From the NCBI GenBank assembly GCA_007745635.1, contig CP036272.1, positions 5,912,816-5,976,815 on the forward strand: 64,000 bases of DNA, in the 5' to 3' direction. Source of the DNA: Stieleria bergensis (GTDB lineage Bacteria > Planctomycetota > Planctomycetia > Pirellulales > Pirellulaceae). The notes under the pieces are model-generated. The model did no database searches and was not told where the DNA came from. It saw nothing but the letters and a program-made list of their open reading frames with translations. This document shows positions 9,537 to 17,969 of this stretch, one piece after another. The number at the start of each line of letters is the position of its first letter. Positions within the stretch are counted from its first letter, which is position 1. The translations under genes and the position numbers were made by a program.

Positions 9537-10234
9537 TCAGGGGCTGCGTCTTGAGCACAGGAGTCTCCACGAACGTCAATCGAAAACGTTGGTCTCTGGT
9601 CAACTGGTTAGCGTTGGCCATTGCCATTCTGTTGACCAAAAACGTGGCCGCGATTCTCTGGGAGTACCGTCACTATTTCCCACCGAACTTTGAGGCGAAT
9701 TTCCTGATCGGTCGCCAGTCGATGTTTCAAGGGCTGTATCGCCAAGCGTTTTACCTGCACTTGATCAGCTCCCCACTGGCCTTACTGCTGGGAATTTTCA
9801 TGGTTGGCAGCGGGCTGTCGGGTCTCGCCATGCGGTACCATCAACTTTCAGGCCGGGTACTGGCGACCATTGTTTTTCTGGGCGTCGTGCCCAGTGGCTT
9901 CATCATGGCCGCTGGCACACTGGCAGGTTGGTGGACGGGGCTTGCCTTCGCCATCAATGCTTCGCTGGTTGCCCTGTTTTGTGCATTGGCTGGATACCAT
10001 GCCTACCGTCGCAATCACCAAGCTCACAAGCGCTGGGCGATGCGTACATTCCTGATGCTGTGCGCACCGATCGTCCTGCGCCTGATCGCCGGTGTCAGCA
10101 TTGTCACAAACACCAGTTCACCGACCGTTTATCGCTGGAGTGCATGGATTAGCTGGCTGCTGCCGCTGTTGGTATTTGAATGTTACAACCAACTGAGGAC
10201 TCAACTGCCGGTGACTCAACCGCCTCAGCGTTAG
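9533..10234 (+). CDS. DUF2306-family multipass membrane protein
   Basis: 233 residues from the ATG at 9533, which overlaps the sulfatase stop as ATGA; this overlap decides the start over a longer frame. I count about six hydrophobic segments: 'WLALAIAILLTKNVAAILW', 'FYLHLISSPLALLLGIFMVG', 'GRVLATIVFLGVVPSGFIMA', a Gly-rich helix, 'MRTFLMLCAPIVLRLIAGVS' and 'SAWISWLLPLLVFECYN'. Paired histidines at the ends of helices (for example 'FYLHLI' and 'RYHQLSGR', 'NHQAHKRWAMR') fit the DUF2306 family, which is suspected but not shown to bind heme or other redox centres. Translational coupling to a sulfatase is the main clue to its role and could be incidental. Confidence 0.85.
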   Translation: MIRGCVLSTGVSTNVNRKRWSLVNWLALAIAILLTKNVAAILWEYRHYFPPNFEANFLIGRQSMFQGLYRQAFYLHLISSPLALLLGIFMVGSGLSGLAMRYHQLSGRVLATIVFLGVVPSGFIMAAGTLAGWWTGLAFAINASLVALFCALAGYHAYRRNHQAHKRWAMRTFLMLCAPIVLRLIAGVSIVTNTSSPTVYRWSAWISWLLPLLVFECYNQLRTQLPVTQPPQR

Positions 10235-10424
10235 CCCCCGACACAACGTGCTATTGTGAGGTCGTGCTACGACAAGCCTCGGATTGATTGAAAACACCGA
10301 TGGCTTTTGCAACTGAACCTTGCGGCAATCGGCTAACATGAAGGGTGCAGCGTGCGCAAAAAGTTCCCTGGATCACTGCCATCGTCATACCGACCGCGAC
10401 ATGGCTCCCCAACGAGGCGATCAC

Positions 10425-11660
10425 ATGAACACGTCAACGAATCAACCTGCTCGGCTCCAGGGCTTAACACTGGTGGAACTACTGGTCGTGATCGCCATCA
10501 TTGGCGTGCTTGTGGCACTCCTACTCCCTTCTATGCGAACGGCTCGCGAAGCACAGCGGCGGATGATCTGCGGCAACAACTTTCAACAGATTGGAGTTGC
10601 GTTACAAAACTACCATCAGCGTTTCCAGCATCTCCCGCCTGCCTTAGGTGGCACCGGTCAGCTCAGTTTGAACGGCAGCCCGGCTTCGCCGCAAACCAAT
10701 CAGGGACGGCTTAGTGGACTCGTCGCGTTACTCCCTCTTGTCGAGCAGGCCGCTCTGTACGAGGAAATTCAATCGCCTACCGAACCAGGTCCCGGCGGCC
10801 AGCTTTACGCTTCGATGGGGCCGGTCCCGTGGGAGAGCCATTTCACCCCATGGACGAACGAGATCCCCGTCTACCGCTGCCCCAGCGATCCTGCAAAAAC
10901 GGGTGAACTTGGGCTGACCAATTACACGTTCTGCATCGGTGATCGCTTAGTCGATGTCCATCGCGCGGACAATCCTCGCGGGGTGTTTGCGGGCTCCTTA
11001 ACGCGCAGCTTTGATGAAATCACCGACGGAACGGGCAACACGATCGCGATGGCCGAAATCAGCACCGATCTGGGCGACCGGGGGCTGCAAGGCCAGTACG
11101 CCATCGACCAACCCATCCAGTACTTGATCGCTCCCGATCACACCACCGAACTGTGCGACGCAGAACGGCCGTCCTTTTACAACGACAGTGCCCCCTTAAG
11201 CAAACAGGGCCGCGGTTCACGCTGGGCCGATGGCTCGGCTGGAGATAGCCTGGTGAACACGGTGCTGCCCCCCAACAGCCCCAGCGTCGCGATCAATGGC
11301 GATGAACTGGCCGACGGCCTGTACTCGGCTAGCAGTCGCCACATGGGCGGTTGCCACGTGCTGTTGGCCGACGGAGCCGTGAGTTTCATTACCGACACGA
11401 TCGATTGCGGTCAGGCAACACGCACGCGAGGCCCCAAGCATTCCCCCATGAACGACAATGTCACCGGTGATGACCAGGCAATTCAACGTGGGCAGACGAT
11501 CGCCGAAGCACCGCTGACGGACGTGCATGACAGCGTTGCGGGTCAGCCCCAATCGCAGCTTGATCGGTTAAGGCAACCTTCAAACACTGCATCCCGTTTT
11601 GGAATCTGGGGTGCTCTGGGAACGGCCACCGCCGGCGATAAGGTCGATGCACTTGATTGA
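10425..11660 (+). CDS. DUF1559 prepilin-like protein, copy 1
   Basis: 411 residues from the ATG at 10425, preceded by GAGG at a usable distance. The N-terminus is a type IV prepilin/pseudopilin signal: 'GLTLVELLVVIAIIGVLVAL', with cleavage expected after the Gly and a Glu at position 5 of the mature form. The remainder is the DUF1559 domain typical of planctomycetes, with 'GNNFQQIGVALQNYHQ' early and the family's late motif 'GGCHVLLADGAVSFI'. It should be exported and assembled or anchored by a type II/IV-pilus-like system; its role is unknown. The next gene is a close paralogue. The C-terminal tail 'SRFGIWGALGTA' is shared with that paralogue. Confidence 0.93.
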   Translation: MNTSTNQPARLQGLTLVELLVVIAIIGVLVALLLPSMRTAREAQRRMICGNNFQQIGVALQNYHQRFQHLPPALGGTGQLSLNGSPASPQTNQGRLSGLVALLPLVEQAALYEEIQSPTEPGPGGQLYASMGPVPWESHFTPWTNEIPVYRCPSDPAKTGELGLTNYTFCIGDRLVDVHRADNPRGVFAGSLTRSFDEITDGTGNTIAMAEISTDLGDRGLQGQYAIDQPIQYLIAPDHTTELCDAERPSFYNDSAPLSKQGRGSRWADGSAGDSLVNTVLPPNSPSVAINGDELADGLYSASSRHMGGCHVLLADGAVSFITDTIDCGQATRTRGPKHSPMNDNVTGDDQAIQRGQTIAEAPLTDVHDSVAGQPQSQLDRLRQPSNTASRFGIWGALGTATAGDKVDALD

Positions 11661-11778
11661 TCGCATCAATCCCAACGAGTCCATCCATTCCCATTTAGAA
11701 TCAAGTCTCTCAATCACCGCTTGCAAATCGCATAAGCAGGCACGACACCCTACCGAACGCTTCTTCCCAAAACGAATC

Positions 11779-13047
11779 ATGAACAGGCAAAGTCAGGCGA
11801 CCCATCGAACGGGTTTTACGTTATTAGAAGCGGCGGTCGTCGTGGTCATCATCGTTGTCATCCTTGCGTTGTTGCTCCCCGCGATCTCGACAAGTCGCAT
11901 CGTCTCTCGACGCGCACAGTGCGTCAACAATCTTCGCCAATTGGCGGTTGGTATGGACAGCTACCATGCAGCGTTCCATGTATTGCCTGCAGCGATCGGT
12001 GGGACGGAGAATGGGCCATCGGAAGCTGGCTCCTTGGAAACAAATCAAGGGCGACTCAGTGGACTGGTTGCACTCCTGCCCTTCATTGAGCAACAGCCTC
12101 TCTGGGGACAGATCCTAACACCGATAAGCTATCGCTCCGATGGCAAAGTCTACAGTTCGATGGGCCCCGTCCCCTGGGACCGGCACTTTAAACCCTGGGT
12201 CACGCAAGTCGCTACGTATCGCTGCCCTGGCGATGCGTCAGAGCACAAGGAATTCGGCCTGACAAACTATACTTTCTGCATCGGTGATCGCTTGGTCGAC
12301 ATTCATAGCGCAAAGAACCCTCGAGGCGTCTTTGCGGGTTCATTGCAGCGCAATTACTCAGACATCATCGATGGAATGTCCCATACGATTACGATCTGCG
12401 AAATTGGCACGGACCGTGGTGATCGATCGATTCCGGGACAGTATGTCGTCGATCAAAGCGTTCAGTATCTATTCAAACCGGGACGCACGCGAGGCATGAT
12501 TGATAGCAACCGGGACGGCACTTACAAGAAAACCTTTTCACTCAGCGACCATGGTCGCGGTGCACGCTGGGCGGACGGCCGTTCGGGATACAGCTTGGTC
12601 AACACGGTGCTGCCCCCTAATAGCCCCAGCGTCGCGATCAACGGCCATGAACTGGTCGACGGCCTGTTTTCCGCAGGCAGTTATCACCGAGGCGGCTGCC
12701 ATGTGGCCATGGCTGACGGAGCCGTCACGTTTGTGACCAATAGCATCGACTATGGATCCACAGGTCAGCCAGCCAAGCCCCACCACGTGGCTCCGGTGAC
12801 CAGCAGCAATACGACGATGCCCAATGCAATTTCATCCAACGTGACCGCTGGCGGATCTCAGACACCGCGACCGGCCGGCAATGGCATCAGTGAAGCGCCG
12901 CTGCCGCTGCCAGTCGCTCCAGCTGCTGTCGAGACCGTTTACGACCTGAAAAAACTGGAGCTTGAACCGAATGAAGCGTCTAAATTTGGGGTCTGGGGAG
13001 CGCTGGGCACCGCGTCTGGCAACGAGCCCTTCGACCAACTGAACTAA
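11779..13047 (+). CDS. DUF1559 prepilin-like protein, copy 2
   Basis: 422 residues from the ATG at 11779, directly before the prepilin signal 'GFTLLEAAVVVVIIVVILAL'. The body aligns with the preceding gene over its whole length: 'ETNQGRLSGLVALLPFIEQQ', 'SMGPVPWDRHFKPWVTQVAT', 'GLTNYTFCIGDRLVDIHSAK' and 'NTVLPPNSPSVAINGHELVD' all have counterparts there. The late DUF1559 motif is 'GGCHVAMADGAVTFV', and the tail 'SKFGVWGALGTA' is shared. It lies 118 bp downstream on the same strand, so this looks like a tandem gene duplication that has diverged. It is exported, of unknown function. Confidence 0.93.
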   Translation: MNRQSQATHRTGFTLLEAAVVVVIIVVILALLLPAISTSRIVSRRAQCVNNLRQLAVGMDSYHAAFHVLPAAIGGTENGPSEAGSLETNQGRLSGLVALLPFIEQQPLWGQILTPISYRSDGKVYSSMGPVPWDRHFKPWVTQVATYRCPGDASEHKEFGLTNYTFCIGDRLVDIHSAKNPRGVFAGSLQRNYSDIIDGMSHTITICEIGTDRGDRSIPGQYVVDQSVQYLFKPGRTRGMIDSNRDGTYKKTFSLSDHGRGARWADGRSGYSLVNTVLPPNSPSVAINGHELVDGLFSAGSYHRGGCHVAMADGAVTFVTNSIDYGSTGQPAKPHHVAPVTSSNTTMPNAISSNVTAGGSQTPRPAGNGISEAPLPLPVAPAAVETVYDLKKLELEPNEASKFGVWGALGTASGNEPFDQLN

Positions 13048-13145
13048 GCCATTTCACTGGCCTACCGAGCGGCTTGCAGCAAGCTAAACTGATGGTGCCA
13101 TCGCCGCGCGCCCATCAAAATGTGATTCCCAACCGACGTTTGAAC

Positions 13146-13832
13146 ATGAGCCCTGAAATCACCGATAGCGAACTGCCCCGCACACTCGAACCAGAGACCA
13201 TGGATGATGTGGCCGAAGTCCAAGAATACGGCAACATGGACCATCGCGTCGTCAACGGAAAATTTGTCCAGGATCTGCTAAAAGCTGGGCTGCCGGGAGT
13301 CCGTGTGATTGACCTCGGCTGTGGGAATGCAGCCATCCCTGTCTTGCTTTGCCAGCAGTCTGCGGATGTCGAGGCGATCGGGGTGGACGCTTCAATTGAG
13401 ATGCTCGAAGCAGCTCGCTTTGAGATCGAGTTTGGTGGCGTACAAGGCCGCATCTCGCTGGCCCACGGCGATTGCAAAACCATGGACGATTTTGACGACG
13501 CCATGGGAGACGTTGTGACCAGCAACACCGTGTTGCATCACCTTGCCGAACCGGGACAGATGCTTGAGCAAGCCGTTCGCGTCCTGGTTGATGGTGGCCG
13601 CCTGTTCATGCGTGACCTCTGCCGGCCTCAGGACGAAACCACCTTGGAAGCCCTGGTGAAAGAACACGCCGGCGGTGAATCAGAGTTTGCCCAACAGTTG
13701 CTCAGGCAATCCCTGCACGCAGCATTGACACTTGGCGAAATTCGCAACCTCTTGGCCGAGCAAAACATTCCCGCTGAGGCTGTGCAAATGACCAGCGATC
13801 GCCACTGGACCATCAATTGGCTGAAAGCCTAA
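13146..13832 (+). CDS. SAM-dependent class I methyltransferase
   Basis: 228 residues from the ATG at 13146; a start at 13074 would add 24 residues. Motif I is 'VRVIDLGCGNAAIPVLLC', followed by 'AIGVDASIEMLEAAR' (ribose-binding acidic residue) and 'GDCKTMDDFDDAMGDVVTSN' with 'TVLHHLAEPGQMLEQAVRVL', all typical of the Methyltransf_11/25 group. The substrate is unknown. The N-terminus 'EPETMDDVAEVQEYGNMDHR' followed by 'VVNGKFVQDLL' recalls a planctomycete/cyanobacterial subfamily of small-molecule methyltransferases. It follows the DUF1559 pair by about 100 bp and converges with the sugar operon. Confidence 0.92.
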   Translation: MSPEITDSELPRTLEPETMDDVAEVQEYGNMDHRVVNGKFVQDLLKAGLPGVRVIDLGCGNAAIPVLLCQQSADVEAIGVDASIEMLEAARFEIEFGGVQGRISLAHGDCKTMDDFDDAMGDVVTSNTVLHHLAEPGQMLEQAVRVLVDGGRLFMRDLCRPQDETTLEALVKEHAGGESEFAQQLLRQSLHAALTLGEIRNLLAEQNIPAEAVQMTSDRHWTINWLKA

Positions 13833-13917
13833 CAAGCATGCCAAGTGATCGCTTGCGGTGATCGACGAGCGCTGTGCCGGCACAAGTTTACCTGGGCAGG
13901 TCTTACCTGTGCCGGTC

Positions 13918-14808
13918 TTACGAGGGCCAGTGTTGAGCGATCTTCTTGACTAAAAAGTCAGCACTGCGGGCCAACTGATCCATGCCTTCGACGCCGTCTT
14001 CGATGCTAATCCAGTTGTCTGCAAAGCCCGCTTCTTTAAGAATTGAAAAGATCAAGTCGTAATCGTTCAACCCTTTGCCCACTTCACCGTGCCGCAATCG
14101 CTTGGCATACCCCTCGACGCCGACCTCTTCACGGCGCAGGTCCTCCAAGGTGCCGTCGATCAGGTAACGATCACTGGCGTGCATCGTGACCACTCGATCG
14201 GCGACCCGCCGCAACAACACAATCGGATCTTCACCGGCAAGGATGGTATTACTGGGGTCATAGTTGACGCCAAAGTTTGGCGACTGGACCCGGTCGACGA
14301 GATCGCAAAACACGTCCATCATCTGAGCGAATTCAGGATACGTCCAAAAGTCGTCCTTGTAGTGATTTTCAATGATCAGCGTCACGCCGCGTTGAGCTGC
14401 ATAGGGTGCGCACTGATCGATGCACTGGGCTGCAAGACTGACGCCCTGCTCACGAGACAACTCGGGGCGTCGCTGCCCGGAGAGCACACGGCAATAACGG
14501 CCTCCCATTTCAGCGGTCATGTCGATCCAAAATCGCTGACGTTCCATTTGCTGTTCGCGAAACTCCGCATCGGGATGCGTAAAGTCTGGCGAGCAGCACA
14601 CCATGGGGATACAGAGTTTTTTCTCTTCGACCTTCCGCCGCAAGGCTGGCCAATTGGCTCGATCTTGCATTTCGATAAAGCCCGCATACCATTCCAAACC
14701 CTGCACGGGCAATTCAGCAGCTTCATTGATCCAGCGATCTAAGCTAACGGTCCCGGTTTTACAAAGCTCGGGCAAATACAGCTTGGGAAACGCAGCAAGT
14801 TTGGGCAT
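13918..14808 (-). CDS. Sugar phosphate isomerase/epimerase (xylose isomerase-like TIM barrel)
   Basis: 296 residues from 'MPKLAAFPKLY'; an ATG four codons upstream (14820) is possible. The AP endonuclease 2/xylose isomerase-like fold is shown by acidic and His residues at strand ends: 'GLEWYAGFIEM', 'TLIIENHYKDDFWT' (Glu), 'NFGVNYDPSNT' (Asp), 'VVTMHASDRY' (His) and 'WISIEDG' (Glu). It should interconvert a ketose or aldose, or an epimer, using a divalent metal. It is the third gene of an operon with a zinc dehydrogenase and an HPS/KGPDC-like protein, which implies a short catabolic route for an unusual sugar acid or ketose. The substrate is not identifiable by eye. Confidence 0.9.
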   Translation of the reverse strand: MPKLAAFPKLYLPELCKTGTVSLDRWINEAAELPVQGLEWYAGFIEMQDRANWPALRRKVEEKKLCIPMVCCSPDFTHPDAEFREQQMERQRFWIDMTAEMGGRYCRVLSGQRRPELSREQGVSLAAQCIDQCAPYAAQRGVTLIIENHYKDDFWTYPEFAQMMDVFCDLVDRVQSPNFGVNYDPSNTILAGEDPIVLLRRVADRVVTMHASDRYLIDGTLEDLRREEVGVEGYAKRLRHGEVGKGLNDYDLIFSILKEAGFADNWISIEDGVEGMDQLARSADFLVKKIAQHWPS

Positions 14809-14850
14809 CAATCCATCCAATCAGAAACACAAGAAACAACACCCATCGCA

Positions 14851-15879
14851 TTAAAGCGTTGGCTTAAGAATCGACTTGACCACTGAACCAGAGTGCATGG
14901 TTTCAAAGGCCTCTTGCCATTGCTCTAGCGGCCATTGTCCCCCAATGATGGGCTTCACATCCAGCTGACCACTATCAAGCATCGCCAGGACGCGCTCCCA
15001 GATCGTCCAGTGGTGGCTAAAGCTACCCTGCAGCGTCACATTTTTTTGCACCAGCGGATCAATGGAAAAGTCCAATGGCTTTGGCCCCCAGCCAACCTTT
15101 GTGATCCAACCGGCTGGGCGAACCAAATCGATCGCCGTTTTCAGCGTTGCTGAAACACCAGCAGCATCAATCACCACGTCTGCTCCCATGCCGTCACGCT
15201 CACGCGCCCATTCGGTGGCATCGGTTAAGGTTTCACAGCCGTACTGCTTGGCGATTTCAAATCGCTCGGCATCGGAGGGCAATCCCAACACAGCAACCTG
15301 GCCACCGGCAAGCTTGGCGATGGCAGCACAGAGGATCCCGATGGTCCCAGGGCCGATCACCAGCACGCGATCCCCTGGATTGATTCTTGAGTTACCAATC
15401 ACACTGTTGTATGCCACACAGCAAGGCTCAGTGAGCGCGGCATATTCAAACGGCAGAGTTTCTGGAACCTGATGCAAACATCGCGCCGGCACACGCGTGT
15501 ACCGTGTCATCGCACCATCGACGCCGTACCCGAATCCTTTTCGAGTCGGATCCAGGTTGTACAAACCGCGCCGCGTCAGCGGGTTTTGCGGATCGATCAC
15601 CGCAGCGGTTTCACTGGCGATGCGGTCACCTTCACGCCAACCTTGAACGTTCCTGCCGGTCTGCACAATCGTGCCGGCGAATTCATGTCCTAGCACCACG
15701 GGATAGTTGACTGGCCAACTATGCGAACTGGTCCACTGATGCAGATCGCTGCCACACACGCCGACAGCAGCGACTTCGACCAGCACGTCATCATCACCGA
15801 TTGTGGGCTGAGCGAACTCACGCAGTTCGACATGATAGGCTTCCGGAGAATAGTTAACGACAGCGGGCGACTGAGTCAT
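14851..15879 (-). CDS. Zinc-type medium-chain alcohol/polyol dehydrogenase
   Basis: 342 residues. The start at 15879 overlaps the upstream stop as ATGA. The catalytic zinc ligands are visible: Cys in 'VGVCGSDLHQW' and His-Glu in 'VVLGHEFAGTI'. The cofactor fold is 'VLVIGPGTIGILCAAIAKLA'. The loop that normally carries four structural-zinc cysteines ('GDRIASETAAVIDPQNPL' onward) contains none, so the structural zinc is probably absent, as in some sorbitol dehydrogenase-like enzymes. It likely oxidises a secondary alcohol of a polyol or sugar acid with NAD(P). It sits between an HPS/KGPDC-like gene and a sugar isomerase gene. Confidence 0.92.
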   Translation of the reverse strand: MTQSPAVVNYSPEAYHVELREFAQPTIGDDDVLVEVAAVGVCGSDLHQWTSSHSWPVNYPVVLGHEFAGTIVQTGRNVQGWREGDRIASETAAVIDPQNPLTRRGLYNLDPTRKGFGYGVDGAMTRYTRVPARCLHQVPETLPFEYAALTEPCCVAYNSVIGNSRINPGDRVLVIGPGTIGILCAAIAKLAGGQVAVLGLPSDAERFEIAKQYGCETLTDATEWARERDGMGADVVIDAAGVSATLKTAIDLVRPAGWITKVGWGPKPLDFSIDPLVQKNVTLQGSFSHHWTIWERVLAMLDSGQLDVKPIIGGQWPLEQWQEAFETMHSGSVVKSILKPTL

Positions 15880-16574
15880 TTGGACACCTCTCCGAATGCG
15901 TGCACCTGATCGCAAATCAGCTTCAATGAACTTTCCAAGTTACCGTCAGCGGTTTTGAACTGATCGGCATCTATGGTCAGCGGAGCCCCCAAGACCACCA
16001 AGGGCGCCCCATAACTGGGACAGGCGATGGCTTGCTCTAACGACAATCCACCCACCGCTTGGACGGGAATCTCAACCGCATCCACGACCGCACGGAGATC
16101 ATCTAGCGGACTTGGCATCGGCAACCCACGCGCTGCGATGCCACGTCGTTCGTCGTAACCGATGTGATGCACGATGTAGTCGCAGCCCAACTCTTCCAAG
16201 CGTTTGGCACCGTCAACCATGGTCTGGTAGCCCAAGTTGTCGCCCATCACGGCAACACCAAAGTCTTTTCCGGCCTGAACAACACAGCGGATGGTTTCTT
16301 CATGAGCCCGAGCCATGACCACAACATGAGTCGCCCCCGCGCCAGCCATCATTTCCGCTTCCAGGTAGCCGCCGTCCATGGTCTTCAGATCAGCCACAAT
16401 CGGCACGTCAGGAAAACGCTCCCGCAACGCACGCACGCCATGCAAGCCTTCGGCCAGTATCAACGGGGTGCCAGCTTCCAGCCAATCAACTCCAGCACGG
16501 ATCGCCATTTCGGCCGTTTCCAGTGCCTCGTCAATGTTGGTCAGATCCAACGAAATTTGAACAAGGGGTTTCAT
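15876..16574 (-). CDS. HPS/KGPDC-like protein of the OMP decarboxylase superfamily
   Basis: 232 residues from the ATG at 16574, which has a good upstream site (AGGTGG). The superfamily signature DxKxxD is present in 'VADLKTMDGGYLEAEMMAGA'. 'VDWLEAGTPLILAEGL', 'DYIVHHIGYDERRG' and 'VQAVGGLSLEQA' are typical of 3-hexulose-6-phosphate synthase and 3-keto-L-gulonate-6-phosphate decarboxylase. It would either decarboxylate a keto-acid sugar phosphate or condense formaldehyde with a pentulose phosphate. There is no 6-phospho-3-hexuloisomerase beside it, so classical formaldehyde fixation is not supported; the neighbouring dehydrogenase and isomerase fit sugar-acid catabolism better. First gene of a three-gene operon. 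Confidence 0.88.
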   Translation of the reverse strand: MKPLVQISLDLTNIDEALETAEMAIRAGVDWLEAGTPLILAEGLHGVRALRERFPDVPIVADLKTMDGGYLEAEMMAGAGATHVVVMARAHEETIRCVVQAGKDFGVAVMGDNLGYQTMVDGAKRLEELGCDYIVHHIGYDERRGIAARGLPMPSPLDDLRAVVDAVEIPVQAVGGLSLEQAIACPSYGAPLVVLGAPLTIDADQFKTADGNLESSLKLICDQVHAFGEVSK

Positions 16575-16766
16575 TTGTAGTCCACCTGAAGAGCGCAAGA
16601 TTCAGAATGATTATGCGCGATCATGAACGGAGTTGATAGGAGACCGCAAGCACTGAGCGTTCGTTTTCACAAGGCGAAATCCCAGCGAGAGCAAACACGA
16701 GCCAGTGGAACTCGATCGCCGCGCATGCGCAACCAACGTCGACCGATGCGGCGTAATGGAACTCAG

Positions 16767-17969
16767 CTAGCGTTTCTGAAAGATCTCTGCACTAGGCCAA
16801 CGCTCGTTGATGCTCCGCACACGTTCTTCAACCGGTGGTTTCACGTTGGGCCAGTTCTGCGGTCGCACACGAACCAGCCTGCCGGGGCGAAAGCCTTCCA
16901 AGATCAACGGCACCTCAAAGGTGATCTGAATGCCGCTGCTTCCAAGCACTGGAGCTTGATCGATTTGCTGGACATCAGTGATCTGTCCATCCATGCCATC
17001 ATGGTCCGGCCACCAGGTACGCAGCGTGTCCTCAGCAACGGCCATCTTGCCACGAAGCGCTGGCTTAAACTGCTGGTACAGCGATTCATCCATGCCGCCA
17101 AGTAGCGTGGCTTTGACGGTGGCGTTTCCAAATTGACCGTAGTCGCAGGAATCAATCATCGCGGGCATCCAGCGCGTTCGAATGTGTCGGATGTGACGTT
17201 GTCGCTGGCGTTCTGCAGCGACGGCCATCGCCGCTTCATCGAGCCACAGATCATTGACATGAAACTGTTGATACAGGTAACGCGGGTGCCACGCCAAACT
17301 CATTTGAACCGCCACGCCTTGCAGGTCCATCGTGCCTGACTTGGGCCACTCGGCTTGGTCGATCAGGTCCTGCATGCCCAGCAATTCGCGGCCACGCCAG
17401 ATGCGTGTCGAACCATCAATCGTCAGTTTATGCTCACCGCCCAAGCCTTCGCCGCCTTCTAGCCGTGGCAGACTGGCCACCAGTTCGCCGGCCTCACCGT
17501 CAATTTTGACACTGCTCAGGGTCCACGATTTCTGTTCCCGTATCGCCAGACTCGGCCCATCCTCTAACAACACCGCATAAGTCTCTGCTGGCGCCGTCAC
17601 GTCACGACCATGATTGCTGGGAACGATGGAAGTTTTCGGATCAGGTGGCAGATAAAACCGGCCGTACAACACGGTCCCAATGGGAATGTCTTTCAATTCC
17701 GCCGGAGCCCCTCGATAGCGAATGACGCCATAAGGCAGCATCGCAAAATGATGCAATTTACCTTCATGGTAGTGCCCATCCACATGCAAACGCAAACTAC
17801 CGCGTCGATTGATATGATCGACAAACACCAATTCACCACGGTATGGTTTGGCTTGTGATGGATCGGCAAATCCGCCCACGGGAGGTCGATACGGATCTTC
17901 AGCCGTGCTCAATCCAATGGAGCCAACCAAAGCGATAAACGGGACACAGAGAGCTAGCCAACGATTCAT
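16767..17969 (-). CDS. Secreted planctomycete protein of unknown function
   Basis: 400 residues; the start at 17969 overlaps the DUF1552 stop as ATGA. A signal peptide is clear ('[20 protein letters not shown]' with likely cleavage near 'STAED'). I do not recognise a named domain. The mature part is rich in His, Arg and Trp; '[20 protein letters not shown]' is striking, and '[20 protein letters not shown]' resembles the beta-rich repeats seen in other secreted planctomycete proteins. It contains no CxxCH heme site. It is the third gene of a DUF1592-DUF1552 operon, which is the only hint about its job. Confidence 0.8.
   Translation of the reverse strand: MNRWLALCVPFIALVGSIGLSTAEDPYRPPVGGFADPSQAKPYRGELVFVDHINRRGSLRLHVDGHYHEGKLHHFAMLPYGVIRYRGAPAELKDIPIGTVLYGRFYLPPDPKTSIVPSNHGRDVTAPAETYAVLLEDGPSLAIREQKSWTLSSVKIDGEAGELVASLPRLEGGEGLGGEHKLTIDGSTRIWRGRELLGMQDLIDQAEWPKSGTMDLQGVAVQMSLAWHPRYLYQQFHVNDLWLDEAAMAVAAERQRQRHIRHIRTRWMPAMIDSCDYGQFGNATVKATLLGGMDESLYQQFKPALRGKMAVAEDTLRTWWPDHDGMDGQITDVQQIDQAPVLGSSGIQITFEVPLILEGFRPGRLVRVRPQNWPNVKPPVEERVRSINERWPSAEIFQKR

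Noticed and set aside
15876-16574. Formaldehyde fixation by the ribulose monophosphate pathway
   Set aside because: No 6-phospho-3-hexuloisomerase is adjacent and the neighbours fit sugar catabolism better; the family also contains KGPDC enzymes.
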